Below are positions 21,474 to 32,971 of a stretch of DNA of 64,000 bases, in pieces. Numbering within the stretch: position 1 is the first letter of the stretch; the number at the start of each line of letters is the position of its first letter. The translations under genes and the position numbers were made by a program. The notes under the pieces were generated by a model. It had not been told where the DNA came from. It did no database searches and saw only the letters and a program-made list of their open reading frames with translations. The DNA is taken from contig JAWQEG010001427.1 of NCBI GenBank assembly GCA_033782935.1, positions 1-64,000 on the forward strand, written 5' to 3'. Source of the stretch: Petrolisthes cinctipes (Eukaryota > Arthropoda > Malacostraca > Decapoda > Porcellanidae).

Positions 21474-24400
21474 TGATTGCCGGCTGGATGTCATCTCCTG
21501 GAATGTATGTGGTATCACCAGTTATGCTAAGCTCACTCAACTCAAGGCCTATGTTTTTCGTCATCATCCCAGTGTTATTTTTCTCCAGGAAGCATTTCCA
21601 GGACGGCCGCTCGCTGCTGGGCAAGCTCCTCCTCTCTCAGGTTATGTGCCATATGTTCATCTGGTAAGGAATGGTCTCCTGACTTACATACATAGCTCCT
21701 TGCCACATCGCCTTCTCCGTACCTCCACTGATCCTGACATGACCTTTCAGCTATTTGAGGTTCTACCTGGGAATGGAGTACTCCAACTATGTAATGTCTA
21801 TTCTGCCCAAGCTAGACTCACTCTTGAGGCTCTTCCTTCTCCAACAGTGCGTGGTATGGTGTATATGGGAGATTTTAATGCTCGGCATTCTGATTTGGGT
21901 GATGGTTCTGGGTCTATTAATCGTAATGGTGTTCGTCTCCTTTCATACATCCGCAAGCATCATCTGACACACTGGGACACTGGCGGTGCCACTCATTGCC
22001 GGGGAGGTACTCTGGATTACATCCTCTCGTCTGGCCTGATAGCATCTCAGGTCCAGTGCTTCTCTGTGCCAGACTTATTCTCTGATCACATTGCTCTTCG
22101 GTTTCATTATTCTCTAACTGCTGGGTCAGGTGCTTCAGCCACTCGTTTGCGTATTGCTGTGCCCCCTAAATATTGCCCGACTTACATCTTATTCATGGCC
22201 CATGTATTCCCTACATTTGACATATCATCAGCTGAACAGTTGTACTCTGATCTTGTATCTGCTACTCATGACTTTTATAGGCTATACGTCTCCCGGCCAC
22301 ACCTCCAGCATCGCCATACTGCCCACTCCTGGACGCTGGATGCACGTATACAGGAGGCAAAGGAGGAGGCTGAACGTGATGGCCTATTGTTTCAAGCCAA
22401 CCCAACCCCTGACCTACTCCATCGTTTCCAGATGTCTAGGGACGCTTTAGTTGCCCTGCAGGATTGTGCTCACACTGAGTCTTGGCAGCGGTTCACGGAC
22501 AGCATCAACCAGCAAACAAGTGTGGCTTCTATGTGGCACCTCATCCGTCGGGTTGTTAAAAAGACACCGGCCACTGCTCGTCATCACACTCCTACCGACT
22601 ATGCCAAACAACTTGTCGATGCCTGGTCAGAACAATCTACCCCAGCCAGTGTACCCATCCAAATACAAGATGCACTCGCTTCCCGTGCTGCTGCCCATCG
22701 GCTACTTCTAATGTCTGCTCTGTTACAAGATGATGACGATGATGCAGAGGAGATAACTGAGAAGGAGTTGCGCCGTGCTCTCTCTCGGGGTAGAGCTTCT
22801 TCCCCTGGTGATGATGGTATTACTTAAGCTGTGCTGCGCCTCCTTCAACAAGTTCCTGGGAACCCTGTACTTCGACTGTACAATCTTTGTTTTCGTGACG
22901 GTTGTGTACCACGAGCCTGGACCAGCAGCACAATAATACCCATCCCTAAGCCCGGCACTGCGAAGTTCAGGCCTATTTCCCTTACTTCCTGTTTCTGTAA
23001 GGTTATGGAGAGAATCTTACTCAATCGTCTCATGTACAGACTGCAGGATCGCCTTTCTCCATGGCTGTTTGGTTTCCTTCCCCAGCGGAGCACACATCAC
23101 TGCCTAGTCGACCTGTACTCTCGCCTTTCCAGGGACAGTGTGGTGGCCTTCATTGACCTTCGAAGTGCCTTCGATGTTGCTAATAGAGACGTCATTTTGG
23201 ATCAACTGGTTGACTTTGGGATAAAGGGTAATCTACGGTGGATTCGGGGCTACCTGAGTAACAGGACCTCCCGTGTGTTTTTCAGTGGTGCGCTCAGTCC
23301 TTTGCTCAGTTTTCATCTTGGTACACCTCAACGTGGTGTTCTCAGCCCATTGTTATTTAATATTCTGATGCATCGGTTGCTCACTTCTCTCCCTGATATT
23401 CCTGGAACTACAATTACATGCTATACTGATGATATCTGTGTTCATTCTACCTCACCAAGGGATCTCCAGCGGTTTCTTGACTCCTTCTCTGTGGTCTCCT
23501 CTCACTGTGGCATTATTGTCTCCCCAGATAAGAGCAGAATATTCACCTGCCGCCTTCCTCAAGCTCAGCCAGTGTTCACCATTGGAGGGACTGTCATTCC
23601 CATGTGTTCCCAGTACTGCTACCTGGGTGCACCAGTCAATATTTGGCCGATTGTCCCTGCCAGACCTCAAGACCATCCCATTGTCCAGGACTTATTGGGT
23701 CGTCTCCCGCGCCGACTTGCACCACTTCAATGGCTATCTAACAACTCCTCGGGCATCTCCATCCCAGTAGCCAGGACCATCTATATTGCTTTTATCCGTT
23801 CAGTTGTTGATTACCTTTCCCCTGCTTTGATTCAACTTCCTAGGGCTACTCTGGAAACTTTAGAAAATTTTCAGAATAGAGCAATGAGAATAATTCTCGG
23901 CTGTCCAATGTCGACCAGGATAGTGAACATGCAGCGTGAGTTGCGTCTTCCCCCATTAATCGAGAGAATTTATTGTAATGTTACTTGCTTCACTGTCAAG
24001 TGCCTCCATTTCCCACATCTTTCACCCCATTACTCTCAGTTAGTCAGGACTTCTCTTAGACCAAACTACCCGGTCCCTCCCATACTGCCTGCTGGACGTA
24101 CTCTTATAAGGTCTGTTTCCTCTGTGCTCCGTAGTCTTAATATAGATATAATGGTTGCAGACGTCCTCCCAGGGCCCCCTCCATGGATGCTACCAACACC
24201 TGATGTGAGCTTTACACCTACTTCCAAGTCGGAGCTGCCTTCTCTACAGCGGCAGTTGGCTCTGGAACACATAGAAACAGTGACTTCCTCCATCACAGAT
24301 CCATACTGCCTCTACACTGATGGCTCATTGCAGGTGGATGGTGCAGCAGGTTGTGCTGTTTTCTCGCCTGACATGGAGTCACCTCCAGGGGGCTGGGTTG

Positions 24401-25152
24401 GCCGTCGTCTCTGTAACCACTCTAGCTCAACATTGTGTGAACTGTATGCCATTCTGGATGCTGTTAGTGTTGTTTGTCAACGTGGAGTGAATGCTGCCAT
24501 TTTTTGTGACTCCAAACCTGCCCTTCATTCCCTCTCTACTGTTCAGCCCACACACTCTACTGTTATTCAGCAGATTTTATCGTTTTTGTCCTTATTGCGT
24601 CATCGTAACTTGACTGTCAAATTTTTATGGGTGCCATCCCATGTAGGTTTATGTCACAATGGTACAGTTGACAGACTCGCAAAGGAAGCCTGCCATTTGC
24701 CTCCTCGTGGTGCTGGACGTCCTCTCTCCCTGACATGTTACCTCTCTAAAGTCCGCTCCGCCGCTCTCCTCCCTGTACGGCGACGCAGGGATGCAGAGAG
24801 GCTGTTCAGCATCTCCATCACCCATTGCGAGTCTGTCTGCCATCACAAATATTCCTACCGTCGTCGAGGCCTCATGGTTCGGAAGCACAATGTAGTCTTT
24901 GCTCGTTTGAGGCTTGGCTACCGGCCACCGTGGCAGGTTGCTGGGATGCAGGGTGAGCCTCCCTTCACTGAGTGTCGCTTGTGTCGAGCACCTCGTGCTA
25001 ACACTATAGAGCACTATTGCCTAGCCTGCCCCACTGTCCGACACTTGCTGCCCCAGGGCCTGCCACTTGATGTGGTTTGTCGACACCTGCTGAACCATCA
25101 GGTTCTGGAGGAACTTCTGGTGTGCCACCCTCGTTTTGGTGGATTTAAGTAG
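21474..25152 (+). pseudogene. LINE ORF2 (endonuclease-RT-RNase H), one stop
   Basis: APE-type endonuclease: VISWNVCG (about 21494), FLQEAF (about 21580), MGDFNARH (about 21867) and FSDHIAL (about 22080), all catalytic blocks present. A TAA at 22825 falls just before the RT fingers (ITxAVLRLLQQVPGNP). RT: IPIPKPGTAKFRPISL, FIDLRSAFDVANRD, GTPQRGVLSPLLFN, YTDDICVHS. RNase H with D-E-D-D: YTDGSL, CELYAI, CDSKPAL, VDRLAKEA (24316-24690). C-terminal CRLCRAPRANTIEHYCLAC. Apart from the stop the frame is open for 3.6 kb. Confidence 0.92.
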
Positions 25153-25353
25153 GTCATGATGTAAATATTTGTCTGTATGCTTGTGCTTCATTCTGTTATG
25201 TTTTCGTGATGTGTGTGTGTGTGCGCATGTGTGTGTGCTTGTGTGTGTGTGTGGTCATTGGGTTCTCGTGAGTCCCGCCTACCCTTGTGTACTGTTGTCT
25301 GCCTATTGACTGACGCTACGGCGCAATTAATTAAAAAAAAAAAAAAAAAAAAA

Positions 25354-25543
25354 ACACACATTGTAAACAACACACACACACACACACACTGTAAACAACA
25401 CATACACACACACTCTGTAAACAACACACACACACACACTTCAAACAACACACATACATACACACTGTAAACAACACATACATACACACACACTGTAAAT
25501 AACACACCCACACACACATACGCACACACACACACTGTAAACT

Positions 25544-25575
<32 letters not shown>

Positions 25576-25647
25576 CAAACAACACACATACACACACACA
25601 CTACTCGTATATCTGTATGTATCTATATATCTTACTTGTGATAAATG

Positions 25648-25679
<32 letters not shown>

Positions 25680-25720
25680 TACTCGTATATCTTTATCTAT
25701 GTATCGTATTTGAGATAAAG

Positions 25721-25753
<33 letters not shown>

Positions 25754-25835
25754 CTCGTATATATGTATCTATATATTGTAATAGATGAGATGAAGGGATA
25801 GTACACACACACACACACACACACACACAATCGAT
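25354..25835. repeat. (CA)n array, right part
   Basis: Same (CA)n-CTGTAAACAA units as left of the LINE, then three longer units with CTCGTATATCTGTATGTATC spacers. Confidence 0.9.
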
Positions 25836-25919
25836 ATATAGTGAATAAAATCCACCACTTCATTTTATACTCAGTTCCTCATTACTATACACACTAATTA
25901 AGTTATTTAATGAGCCTGT

Positions 25920-26350
25920 GTTAAAAGGATAGTGTGTGTGTGTGTGTTCCCTGGCTTATTATTTATTATACAGACCAATTAAGTGATTTACTGAGCATGT
26001 GTTACAAGAATAGTGTGGTTGTGTGTGTGTGTGTGTGTGTTCCCTGGCTTATTATTCATTATCATACAGACTAATTTAAGTGATTTACTGAGCCTGTGTT
26101 AAAAGGATAGTGTGTGTGTGTGTGTAGGATGAGACGTTGTGTGTGTGTTTAGGATGAGACGTGTGTGTGTGTGTGTGTAGGATGTAGGATGAGACGTTGT
26201 GTGTGTGTAGGATGTAGGATGAGACGTTGTGTGTGTGTGTGTGTAGGATGAGACGTTGTGTGTGTGTGTAGGATGAGACGTGTTGTGTGTGTGTGTGGCA
26301 TATAGGGTATAGGATGAGACATTGTATGTATGTGTGTGTGTGTGTTGTGT
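25920..26350. repeat. (GT)n minisatellites
   Basis: About 100-bp units with CCCTGGCTTATTATT...GAGCCTGTGTTA (25860-26110), then short units GTAGGATGAGACGTT-(GT)n (26110-26345). Confidence 0.88.
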
Positions 26351-26463
26351 GTAGAGGCGACATGTCCTATAATATGCATGATAAGGGAGCCCCATTTGAA
26401 GCTTGTCCCATTTCACATCTTTTTCCCTATACCTCAACCTTGGGGCTGTAGACTGCATGTATG

Positions 26464-26806
26464 TACAGCCCCAATCAAATATCCACCGACACGTTCCTTC
26501 CATCGTAGTAAATATCTTGGTAATAAAGAACAACACGTGTATGATTTTGCAGCACCATATAATAATAATTGAGGGGGTTGAGTTGACGTAAGGTGTTGTT
26601 GTATGGTTATAGTTTGATATGATACTGATTGTAGTAAATATCTTGGTAATAAAGAATAACACGTGTATGATTTTGCAGCACCATATAATAATAATTGAGG
26701 GGGTTGAGTTGACGTAAGGTGTTGTTGTATGATTATATTTTGATATGATACTGATTTATTTGCACGGTGGAAGGAAGGTATCGTTGGTTATATGATTGTG
26801 GCTGTA
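26464..26806. mobile_element. MITE family A, copy 6, core x2
   Basis: TA-bounded; two tandem internal modules as in copy 3. Confidence 0.85.
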
Positions 26807-27050
26807 CAGTAAGTAGCCTGTGACTCTTGTGAGGCCCCGAGATTAATGAGTGTCGCTCTAGATGAGACAGTGCAGCTTCTTGATGATCTTGGTAGCTTCT
26901 CTTTTGTCCCACTAGATGACCCACACCTTATTTATACACGTCACTATCAGGAGAGAGCAGCTATACCGTCACTCACAGTATCTTAGAATATGGTCGGGCA
27001 TCTTCTATGTTTTGAGTTGATGACGATATCCACAACTGTATGTAGTGTAC

Positions 27051-27190
27051 AGTCACGAGAACTAATAAGTATACATACAGCTTTGGTTGAAGCTTTGAAC
27101 AGTCCACCAATTCACCAACGAAGTAATCCCAATGAAGATCTTATTGTGCATTTATTTACTACCTCCTTAATGACCAACACCATCCATGAG
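27051..27190 (+). mobile_element. MITE family G, copy 2, left part
   Basis: Begins CAGTCACGAGAACTAATAAG and matches copy 1 for about 130 bp; the right end is missing. Confidence 0.75.
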
Positions 27191-27231
27191 TCGATAGGCA
27201 TAAAAAAGTCCTAAATCTTCTTCTGCTTCAG

Positions 27232-27426
27232 GTGAGGGTACGAGTGGTGGAGGGACGACAACTGATGGGTGCCAACATGAACCCTGTGTGTCGAGTATCC
27301 CTGGATGGCAACGCCCGTCAGACCCGCGTCCACAAGGGCACCAACACCCCGTGGTTCGACCAGATCTTCTTCTTCCAGGTCGACAAGATTCCAGGCGAGC
27401 TCATGGAGGATTTCCTGGAGTTTAAG
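27232..27426 (+). CDS. Ferlin exon 6 (C2B)
   Basis: Encodes VRVRVVEGRQLMGANMNPVC, RVSLDGNARQTRVHKGTNTP, WFDQIFFFQVDKIPGELMED and FLEFK. The VEGRQL..NxxPxxxV start and the HKGxNxPxFxxxFFF block are diagnostic for ferlin C2B. Phase 0 both sides; donor GTGGGT. Confidence 0.95.
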
Positions 27427-27484
27427 GTGGGTTTTGTTGGAGCGGGTGTGGGATGTGTTTTGTTTGTTGTCTAAATATTGAAGA

Positions 27485-27720
27485 GGTTCAGTTATAATAA
27501 TAATAATAATAATAATAATTAATGGTTTGTTTATCGTGTCATTATTGTCGAGGTTGTAGTATGAAAACTAATAATAATGATAATAATACTAATAATAATA
27601 ATAAGAAGAAGAAGAAGAAATAAAAGGTTTGTTTATCGTTTACTTATTGTTAAGATTAAGGTATAAATTAATAAATAAATAGATAAATGAATTAATAAAT
27701 AATTCACATGTAATATATAT
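27485..27720. repeat. (AAT)n/(AAG)n with GGTTTGTTTATCG spacers
   Basis: Two or three units of triplet repeat plus GTTTGTTTATCGT. No gene. Confidence 0.75.
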
Positions 27721-27784
27721 TATCGTTTATTGTATTCGTTAGTTGGTTTACTTTAAATTTAACGATGTCTGTCAGTCTATTATG

Positions 27785-27998
27785 TACAGTTGAGCAAGTA
27801 GAAAGTGCAAGAAAAATATAGCTGTATCTGGCAACACCTCCACCTCTACTCAAAGTTCAGACAATCAAGTTCCACCTTACATTGGCTATGGGTCTCCAGG
27901 TATTCATTCATAAAGATACGAAAGCTTACTACAAAGAACTGCCAGATGTTGCCATATACAGCCATACTTTTCTTGCACTTTCTACTTGCTCAACTGTA
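27785..27998. mobile_element. MITE family H0
   Basis: TA-bounded; ends CAGTTGAGCAAGTAGAAAGT and complement. First of three MITEs in a row. Confidence 0.88.
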
Positions 27999-28171
27999 CA
28001 CTCGCAATCCAAAATTTGTATCCATGTATTGTTGAAGCTTCGAATCATTTGACATACTAGTGAACCAATTACAACGCTTATCCTGTTTCATATTTGCTTG
28101 AACTCGCTTAATTAATATTCGATCAGGCTATTCAAAGCAAGCCTGGATACATATTTTGGATTGCGAGTGTA
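27997..28171. mobile_element. MITE family H1, copy 1
   Basis: TA-bounded; ends CACTCGCAATCCAAAAT and complement. It shares its left TA with H0. An inverted copy lies at 28922-29092. Confidence 0.88.
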
Positions 28172-28174
28172 CAG

Positions 28175-28348
28175 TACACTCGTGATACGTAATTTCTGAC
28201 CAGAGTGTGAGGAGCAGAAACTTTAGAATCGCCTGGTATTACTCATTTCCCCACCCAGTACACCTATAGAGGCTGAGTTCGAATGCAGGGTATGTGTTTG
28301 TGGTGCCTGCCGTTCGTCTCTGGTCAGAAATTACGTATCACGAGTGTA
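28175..28348. mobile_element. MITE family H3
   Basis: TA-bounded; ends CACTCGTGATACGTAATTTC, then TGACCAGAG, and complement. It starts 4 bp after H1. Confidence 0.88.
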
Positions 28349-28369
28349 CATCTCACTCCATTCTATTAA

Positions 28370-28639
28370 CTAAGGGGCCACGTGATGTATAAAAAAAATT
28401 GGAGGTTCGTGAGTCGTTCGAACATTGCCACGAAACACACACACACACAGATGTACAGAAATATAGTTTTCCAAATAGAGTAATAGACGAATGGAATAAA
28501 TTACAAGAAGAAGTAGTGTGTGTCCAAAAACATACATAACTTTAAAGAAAAATATGATAATTGTGTTTTAAAATACGGGACATTACGAGCTTGACTCAAT
28601 CCTGTAAAGATACAAATAGGTAAGAACAAAATAGGTAAG

Positions 28640-28683
<44 letters not shown>

Positions 28684-28776
28684 TATGGAAGGAGTGTACA
28701 GTATATAATTTATGTGTTTCGTGGCATAGTCAGAAGGAATCAGAAGCCTCCAATCCCAAACACGATCACAGGGTCC
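28370..28776. mobile_element. MITE family B, copy 5, hosting a LINE tail
   Basis: Arms GGGGCCACGTGATGTA and GATCACAGGGTCC surround a LINE 3' end and (CA)n. Confidence 0.8.
28445..28660 (+). pseudogene. CR1-like LINE 3' end fragment
   Basis: Translation includes FPNRVIDEWNKLQEEVV, the terminal block of CR1-like ORF2. It is followed by CTTGACTCAATCCTGTAAAG and AATAGGTAAGAACA tail repeats. The same family occurs inverted at 56390-56560. Both sit in (CA)/(GT) repeats. Confidence 0.75.
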
Positions 28777-28782
28777 TACAGG

Positions 28783-28924
28783 GAGATAGGGTACAGTGTT
28801 GGTAAATCTGGAGCAACTGATTCCTGCAAAGTATTCCAAGCAACAGTTATAGACCACCAATATATTTATTAATTTGGTCCTGTTTCCCGACATACTTTGG
28901 AGGAATCAAGGCACTCCAAAGTAC
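28783..28924 (-). mobile_element. MITE family C copy
   Basis: Reads GTTGGTAAATCTGGAGCAAC to GGAATCAAGGCACTCC. Its outer end is interrupted by the H1 copy. Confidence 0.75.
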
Positions 28925-29092
28925 ACTCGCAATCCAAAATATGTATCCAGGCTTGCTTCGAATAGCCTGATTGAGTATTAGGCGAGCTCAAGCAAATATG
29001 AAACAGGATAAGCGTTGTAATTGGTTCACTAGTATGTCAAATGATTCGAAACTTCAATATGACCTGGATACAAATTTTGGATTGCGAGTGTA
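28922..29092. mobile_element. MITE family H1, copy 2 (inverted)
   Basis: TA-bounded, the same ends as 27997-28171, interior in reverse orientation. Confidence 0.88.
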
Positions 29093-29117
29093 CTAAAAGT
29101 GTAGGCCTATTCTCCCA

Positions 29118-29307
29118 TTAAGGACCCTGTGATCGTTGTATGATACTTGATACCAGACTTCTGAATCTTCCTGACTATGCCATGAAACATTTAAGCTCCT
29201 ACCATACAGGTGCTGTGTGAGTGTGTGTGTGTGTGTGTGTTTCGTGGCAATATTTGAAGTACTCATTTGCCTCCAATTTATACTGACTACATCACAGGGT
29301 CCTTTAA
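29118..29307. mobile_element. MITE family B, copy 6
   Basis: TTAA-bounded; ends GGACCCTGTGATCG / CATCACAGGGTCC, with an internal (GT)n expansion. Confidence 0.88.
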
Positions 29308-29473
29308 GTTTAAAATTGTCTGTCTGTTGGTTAGTGAACAATTAAAATGCTTCACAAATCCCACTAACGAATTATGATCATACTTTACAGGATCGAGCAT
29401 AATGAAACAAAAAAATTATTAGTTTTTTTTTTTTGAGGGGGGGGGGTAATCTAGGTAAAAATTCCAGGTTTTG

Positions 29474-29815
29474 TACAGTTGAGCAAGTAGAAAGTGAAAA
29501 ACAAAATAAAAAACAATATTAATATGGCTGTCTATGGCAACATATCACCACCACCAATCAGAATTCAGCCAATCACATTCCACCTTACATTCCCAATCTT
29601 CGAGTAGCATTATATTGAAGTCTTCTGTTTCCTCCAGACTCTACCATGAAACAGACTTACGATATCTACTAGTAATATGTTGAAGTCTTCTGATTCCTCC
29701 AGACTCTACCATGAAACAGACTCCCAATCTTGCAGTAACATTATGTTGAGGTCTTCAGCTGTTTCCTGGCAAAGTTTGGAGGAATTACCAACAAGGGGAG
29801 GATAGGATACACTTT
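29474..29815. mobile_element. Family H0 left end and C-like duplications
   Basis: 29474-29600 matches the left half of H0. 29600-29800 has three copies of TTGAAGTCTTCTGATTCCTC...CTACCATGAAACAGACT, a family C relative. Confidence 0.65.
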
Positions 29816-29818
29816 TGG

Positions 29819-30035
29819 TACAGTTGGACACATGAATTGGTGGTACAGCCCAGGTGAAAGATACTTGTCCCATTTGAGTAACCAGTGTCTATTATCAGGT
29901 ATTTGCTTTTTATTTCCATCCTCAATACTGACTTCTGCCCCTGATGTCTCCTATTTGGCACTAAGGAACTTGATATTGGGAGAAATTGACCATCTTTCAC
30001 TTAGGCTGTACCACCCATTCTTGTGTCCAACTGTA
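29819..30035. mobile_element. MITE family F, copy 2
   Basis: TA-bounded and nearly identical to 15666-15882, same orientation. 30036-30270 has no recognisable feature. Confidence 0.9.
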
Positions 30036-30274
30036 CATTGGAGTACACAGGGCTGACAACTATAAACACTTAGGGCAGATGTTTACTTTAGAAAGGTAAT
30101 ATTCATATAAATATATCATAAGGAGAACTTTCTCTACCGAGTTGCAAGCAGCTACCAACTAACTAAAACAATTTTGTCAACTCAATAATAACACAAAGGT
30201 CATAAACTTACTGCCTCGAGTCCTCCAAAAATATGTCAGGAAACAGGACCAGATTAACAAATATAATGGTGACG

Positions 30275-30480
30275 TACAGTCGGCCTCAGGAATTCGTACT
30301 CAGAGCATTGGTTCAAAGGGTTCATTATTCTGCAAATACTGAAATATTTGTTCTGCTGACTAGCTCAAGTATTAGCTAAATAATATTACTAGAAAGGGTT
30401 GGCGTTAGGTAATTAAATTTCTAGTCGTTATTAACCATTGATATCACAATGGTGTATACGAATTCCTGTGGCCGACTGTA
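30275..30480. mobile_element. MITE family I, copy 1
   Basis: TA-bounded; ends CAGTCGGCCTCAGGAATTCG and complement CGAATTCCTGTGGCCGACTG. A left-end fragment lies at 62588-62735. Confidence 0.87.
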
Positions 30481-30576
30481 CAATACGTGTTGCTTGGCAT
30501 AGTTTGGAGGAATAAGTAGGCATCAACAAGTTTCCCATTTAATGTGATATACAGCCTACACCTTCTTTCCAACCAG

Positions 30577-30627
30577 GTCTGCAACTCGTGTGGTATCCGT
30601 GCCAGTACAACCATCGGGGCTTTCAAG
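30577..30627 (+). CDS. Ferlin exon 7 (C2B, 17 codons)
   Basis: Encodes VCNSCGIRASTTIGAFK, the C2B strand equivalent to the VxDSRSLRTDALLGEFR region of ferlins. Tiny exon, phase 0 both sides, acceptor ACCAG, donor GTTAGT. Confidence 0.88.
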
Positions 30628-30782
30628 GTTAGTCTATTTCTTACCGTATTTTGGTTTGAACGTTGTAAAATGAAATAGATTAAGTATTTCTTAATTGAAC
30701 ATTGTGAATTAGATTGAGTATACCTTATTTTTCAAGGTTAGACTAATCCCTATAATACAATATTCTGGTTTGAACGTTGTAA
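30628..30782 (+). repeat. Exon-7 donor duplication
   Basis: TTTCAAG|GTTAGTCTA at the donor recurs at about 30733 as TTTCAAGGTTAGACTA. Both copies run into TTTGGTTTGAACGTTGTAA or TCTGGTTTGAACGTTGTAA. A partial third copy lies between. Confidence 0.75.
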
Positions 30783-31235
30783 GGGCTCATCAGTCTAGAA
30801 TATGTGCTGTGGAAAAGAGTTACATGAGAGAAGCAGGTGGAGTTACTAGGTGGGATGGAGAAAGTAATGAGAGTGTGTATGAGTGAGAAGGCAGTTGGTA
30901 TTGAGTGTGGAGTGGTTGAGAGAGTGAAACGTGATACATTGAGGTGGTTTGGACATGTGGAGAGAATGCAAGGTGAGGAGTTTGTAAAGAAGGTGTATGG
31001 AAGTGAAGTTGTGGCACCTGGTGTGAGAGGCAGACCTCCGGTTAGATGGCAGAACAGAGTGGAAGAGTATGTAAAGGAGAGAAACATGAGGGGCAGAGTA
31101 GGGTTTAACCAAGTAAAGAGGGAGTGTTGGAACGGAAAACTGGAGACACTTCTGCCGTGGCCACCCCCTTGGGTGGAGTTCCTGGACTCCTGGAGGGAAC
31201 TAGACGTCAGAGCTATAGATAGATAGATAGATAGA
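30783..31235 (+). pseudogene. LINE 3' end (LRWFGHVERM-type), GATA tail
   Basis: The open frame ends with RDTLRWFGHVERMQGEEFVK, RGRPPVRWQNRVEEYV and LDSWRELDVRAIDR. The LRWFGHVxRM and RGRPxxRW motifs are the conserved C-terminus of a group of metazoan LINE ORF2s. It is followed by (GATA)n as the 3' tail. 5'-truncated. A minus-strand relative is at 34988-35234. Confidence 0.8.
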
Positions 31236-31365
31236 TAGATGTACTACAGACCCCCGATATACAATGAATAAAATCCTTGTATCCAACACCTCATCTAACA
31301 CTCAGTCACTCATTGAAGTCCACCTGATGTTTTCCCAGGCTTTCGTTATTCATTACCATACACAC

Positions 31366-32315
31366 TGACTAACTAACTAACTAACTAACTTACTAAATAG
31401 CTATAAGTGATTTACGGATCCTTTGTTAATCAAAAGAATATAATGTGCTTAATGAATTCATCTTAATAAGTATCTAGGGCCTACTGCATAAGTATAAAAA
31501 TGATTCTGGTGGGTTACCAAACAAACAAGAATACTAACTAACTAAAGAAATAGGCAACTAAACAATAAACAAACAAGAATACTAACTAACTAACGAAATA
31601 GGTAATTAAACAACAAACAAGAATACAAACTAACTAACTAACTAACTAAACAACAAACATGAATACTAACTAACTAACTAACTAAAGAAATAGGCAACAA
31701 AACAACAAACAAAAATACCAACTAACTATAAATGTAACTAAAGAAATAGGTTACTAAACAACAAACAAGAATACTAACTAACTAACTTAAGAAATAGGTA
31801 ACTAAACAACACACAAACATGAATACTAAGTAACTAACTAACTAAAGAAAGAAATCGACAACTTTACAACAAACAAGAATACTAACTAACTAACTAACTA
31901 ACTAAAGAAATAGGCAACTAAAGAAAGAAATAAGCAACTTAACAACAAACAAACAAACAAGAATACCAACTAACTAACTAACTAACTAAAGAAATAGGCA
32001 ACTAAATAAATAAATAAGCAACTTAACAACAAACAAACAAACAAGAATACCAACTAACTAACTAACTAACTAACTAAATAAATAGGCAACTTAACAACAA
32101 ACAAACATGAATACCAACTAACTAACTAACTAACTAACTAACTAAAGAAATAGGCAACTAAAGAAATAAATAGGGATATAAATAGGCAACTTAACAACAA
32201 ACAAACATGAATACCAACTAACTAACTAACTAACTAACTAACTAAAGAAATAGTCAACTAAAGAAATAAATAGGGATATAAATAGGCAACTTAACAACAA
32301 ACAAACATGAATACC

Positions 32316-32349
<34 letters not shown>

Positions 32350-32440
32350 AGAAATAGGCAACTAAAGAAATAAATAGGGATATAATTAGGCAACTTAACA
32401 ACAAACAAACATGAATACTAACTATAACTAATTAAAGAAA
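31366..32440. repeat. (AACT)n-based satellite
   Basis: Units of 60-100 bp: (AACT)n, AAAGAAATAGGCAAC, AACAACAAACAAAC, ATGAATACC. Higher-order units of about 100 bp repeat at the right side. It ends about 40 bp before exon 8. Confidence 0.92.
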
Positions 32441-32468
32441 ACATCGTAATAAACGTCTCCTTACACAG

Positions 32469-32565
32469 TTCGAGGTGGGAATGGTGTACGACCAAGCCGA
32501 GCACTCCGTCCTCAACAGGTGGCTGGTCCTGGCCAACCCTGACGAACCCACACCAACCGTACAAG
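32469..32565 (+). CDS. Ferlin exon 8 (end of C2B, start of FerI)
   Basis: Encodes FEVGMVYDQAEHSVLNRWLV and LANPDEPTPTVQ. The F.VG.VY....H....KW..L..P pattern is the C2B-FerI junction of ferlins. Phase 0 in, phase 1 out. Confidence 0.93.
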
Positions 32566-32579
32566 GTCAGCAAGTCAAG

Positions 32580-32935
32580 GGGAAAGTTTGTGTTGGTAAA
32601 TCTGGAGCAACAAGTGGGGCATTTGTGGAGGAAGTGCCATAGAAGAAAATAGTCTTAGAATGGTCTAAATTAGTGGGTAATGAAGGTAGAAAAACCATTC
32701 GCAATAACGGTAATTCTTTCAATATTTACCGGAGCAACTGTTGAATCCTCCAGACTATTTCAAGCAACAACAGAATACCATTATTTTTGTGTTGGTAAAT
32801 CTGGAGCAACTGCTGAATCCTCCAGACTATTTCAAGCAACAACAGAACACCATTTTTTTTGCTCTTCTGGTCCTGTTTCCTAGCATACTTTGGAGGAATC
32901 AAGGCACTCCATTGTAACAAAAAAGAATTACCACC
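32580..32935 (-). mobile_element. MITE family C copy interrupted by family E
   Basis: The GTGTTGGTAAATCTGGAGCA arm is present twice; a 123-bp single arm of foldback family E (32609-32731) lies within. Confidence 0.75.
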
Positions 32936-32971
32936 TTCAGTTAGTTGGACGGAGAGCGAGGACTTTTATTA

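Larger units (their letters stand above)
19694..25369 (+). mobile_element. I-clade LINE, near full length, with target duplication
   Basis: The body runs 19710-25353 and ends in poly-A (25333-25353). A 16-bp target duplication, ACACACATTGTAAACA, flanks it at 19694-19709 and 25354-25369. ORF1 has CCHC knuckles; ORF2 has endonuclease, reverse transcriptase and RNase H, the domain order of the I clade. Four lesions in the ORFs (one frameshift and one stop in ORF1, one stop in ORF2, plus a non-canonical YTDD) indicate a recently dead copy. Confidence 0.9.
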
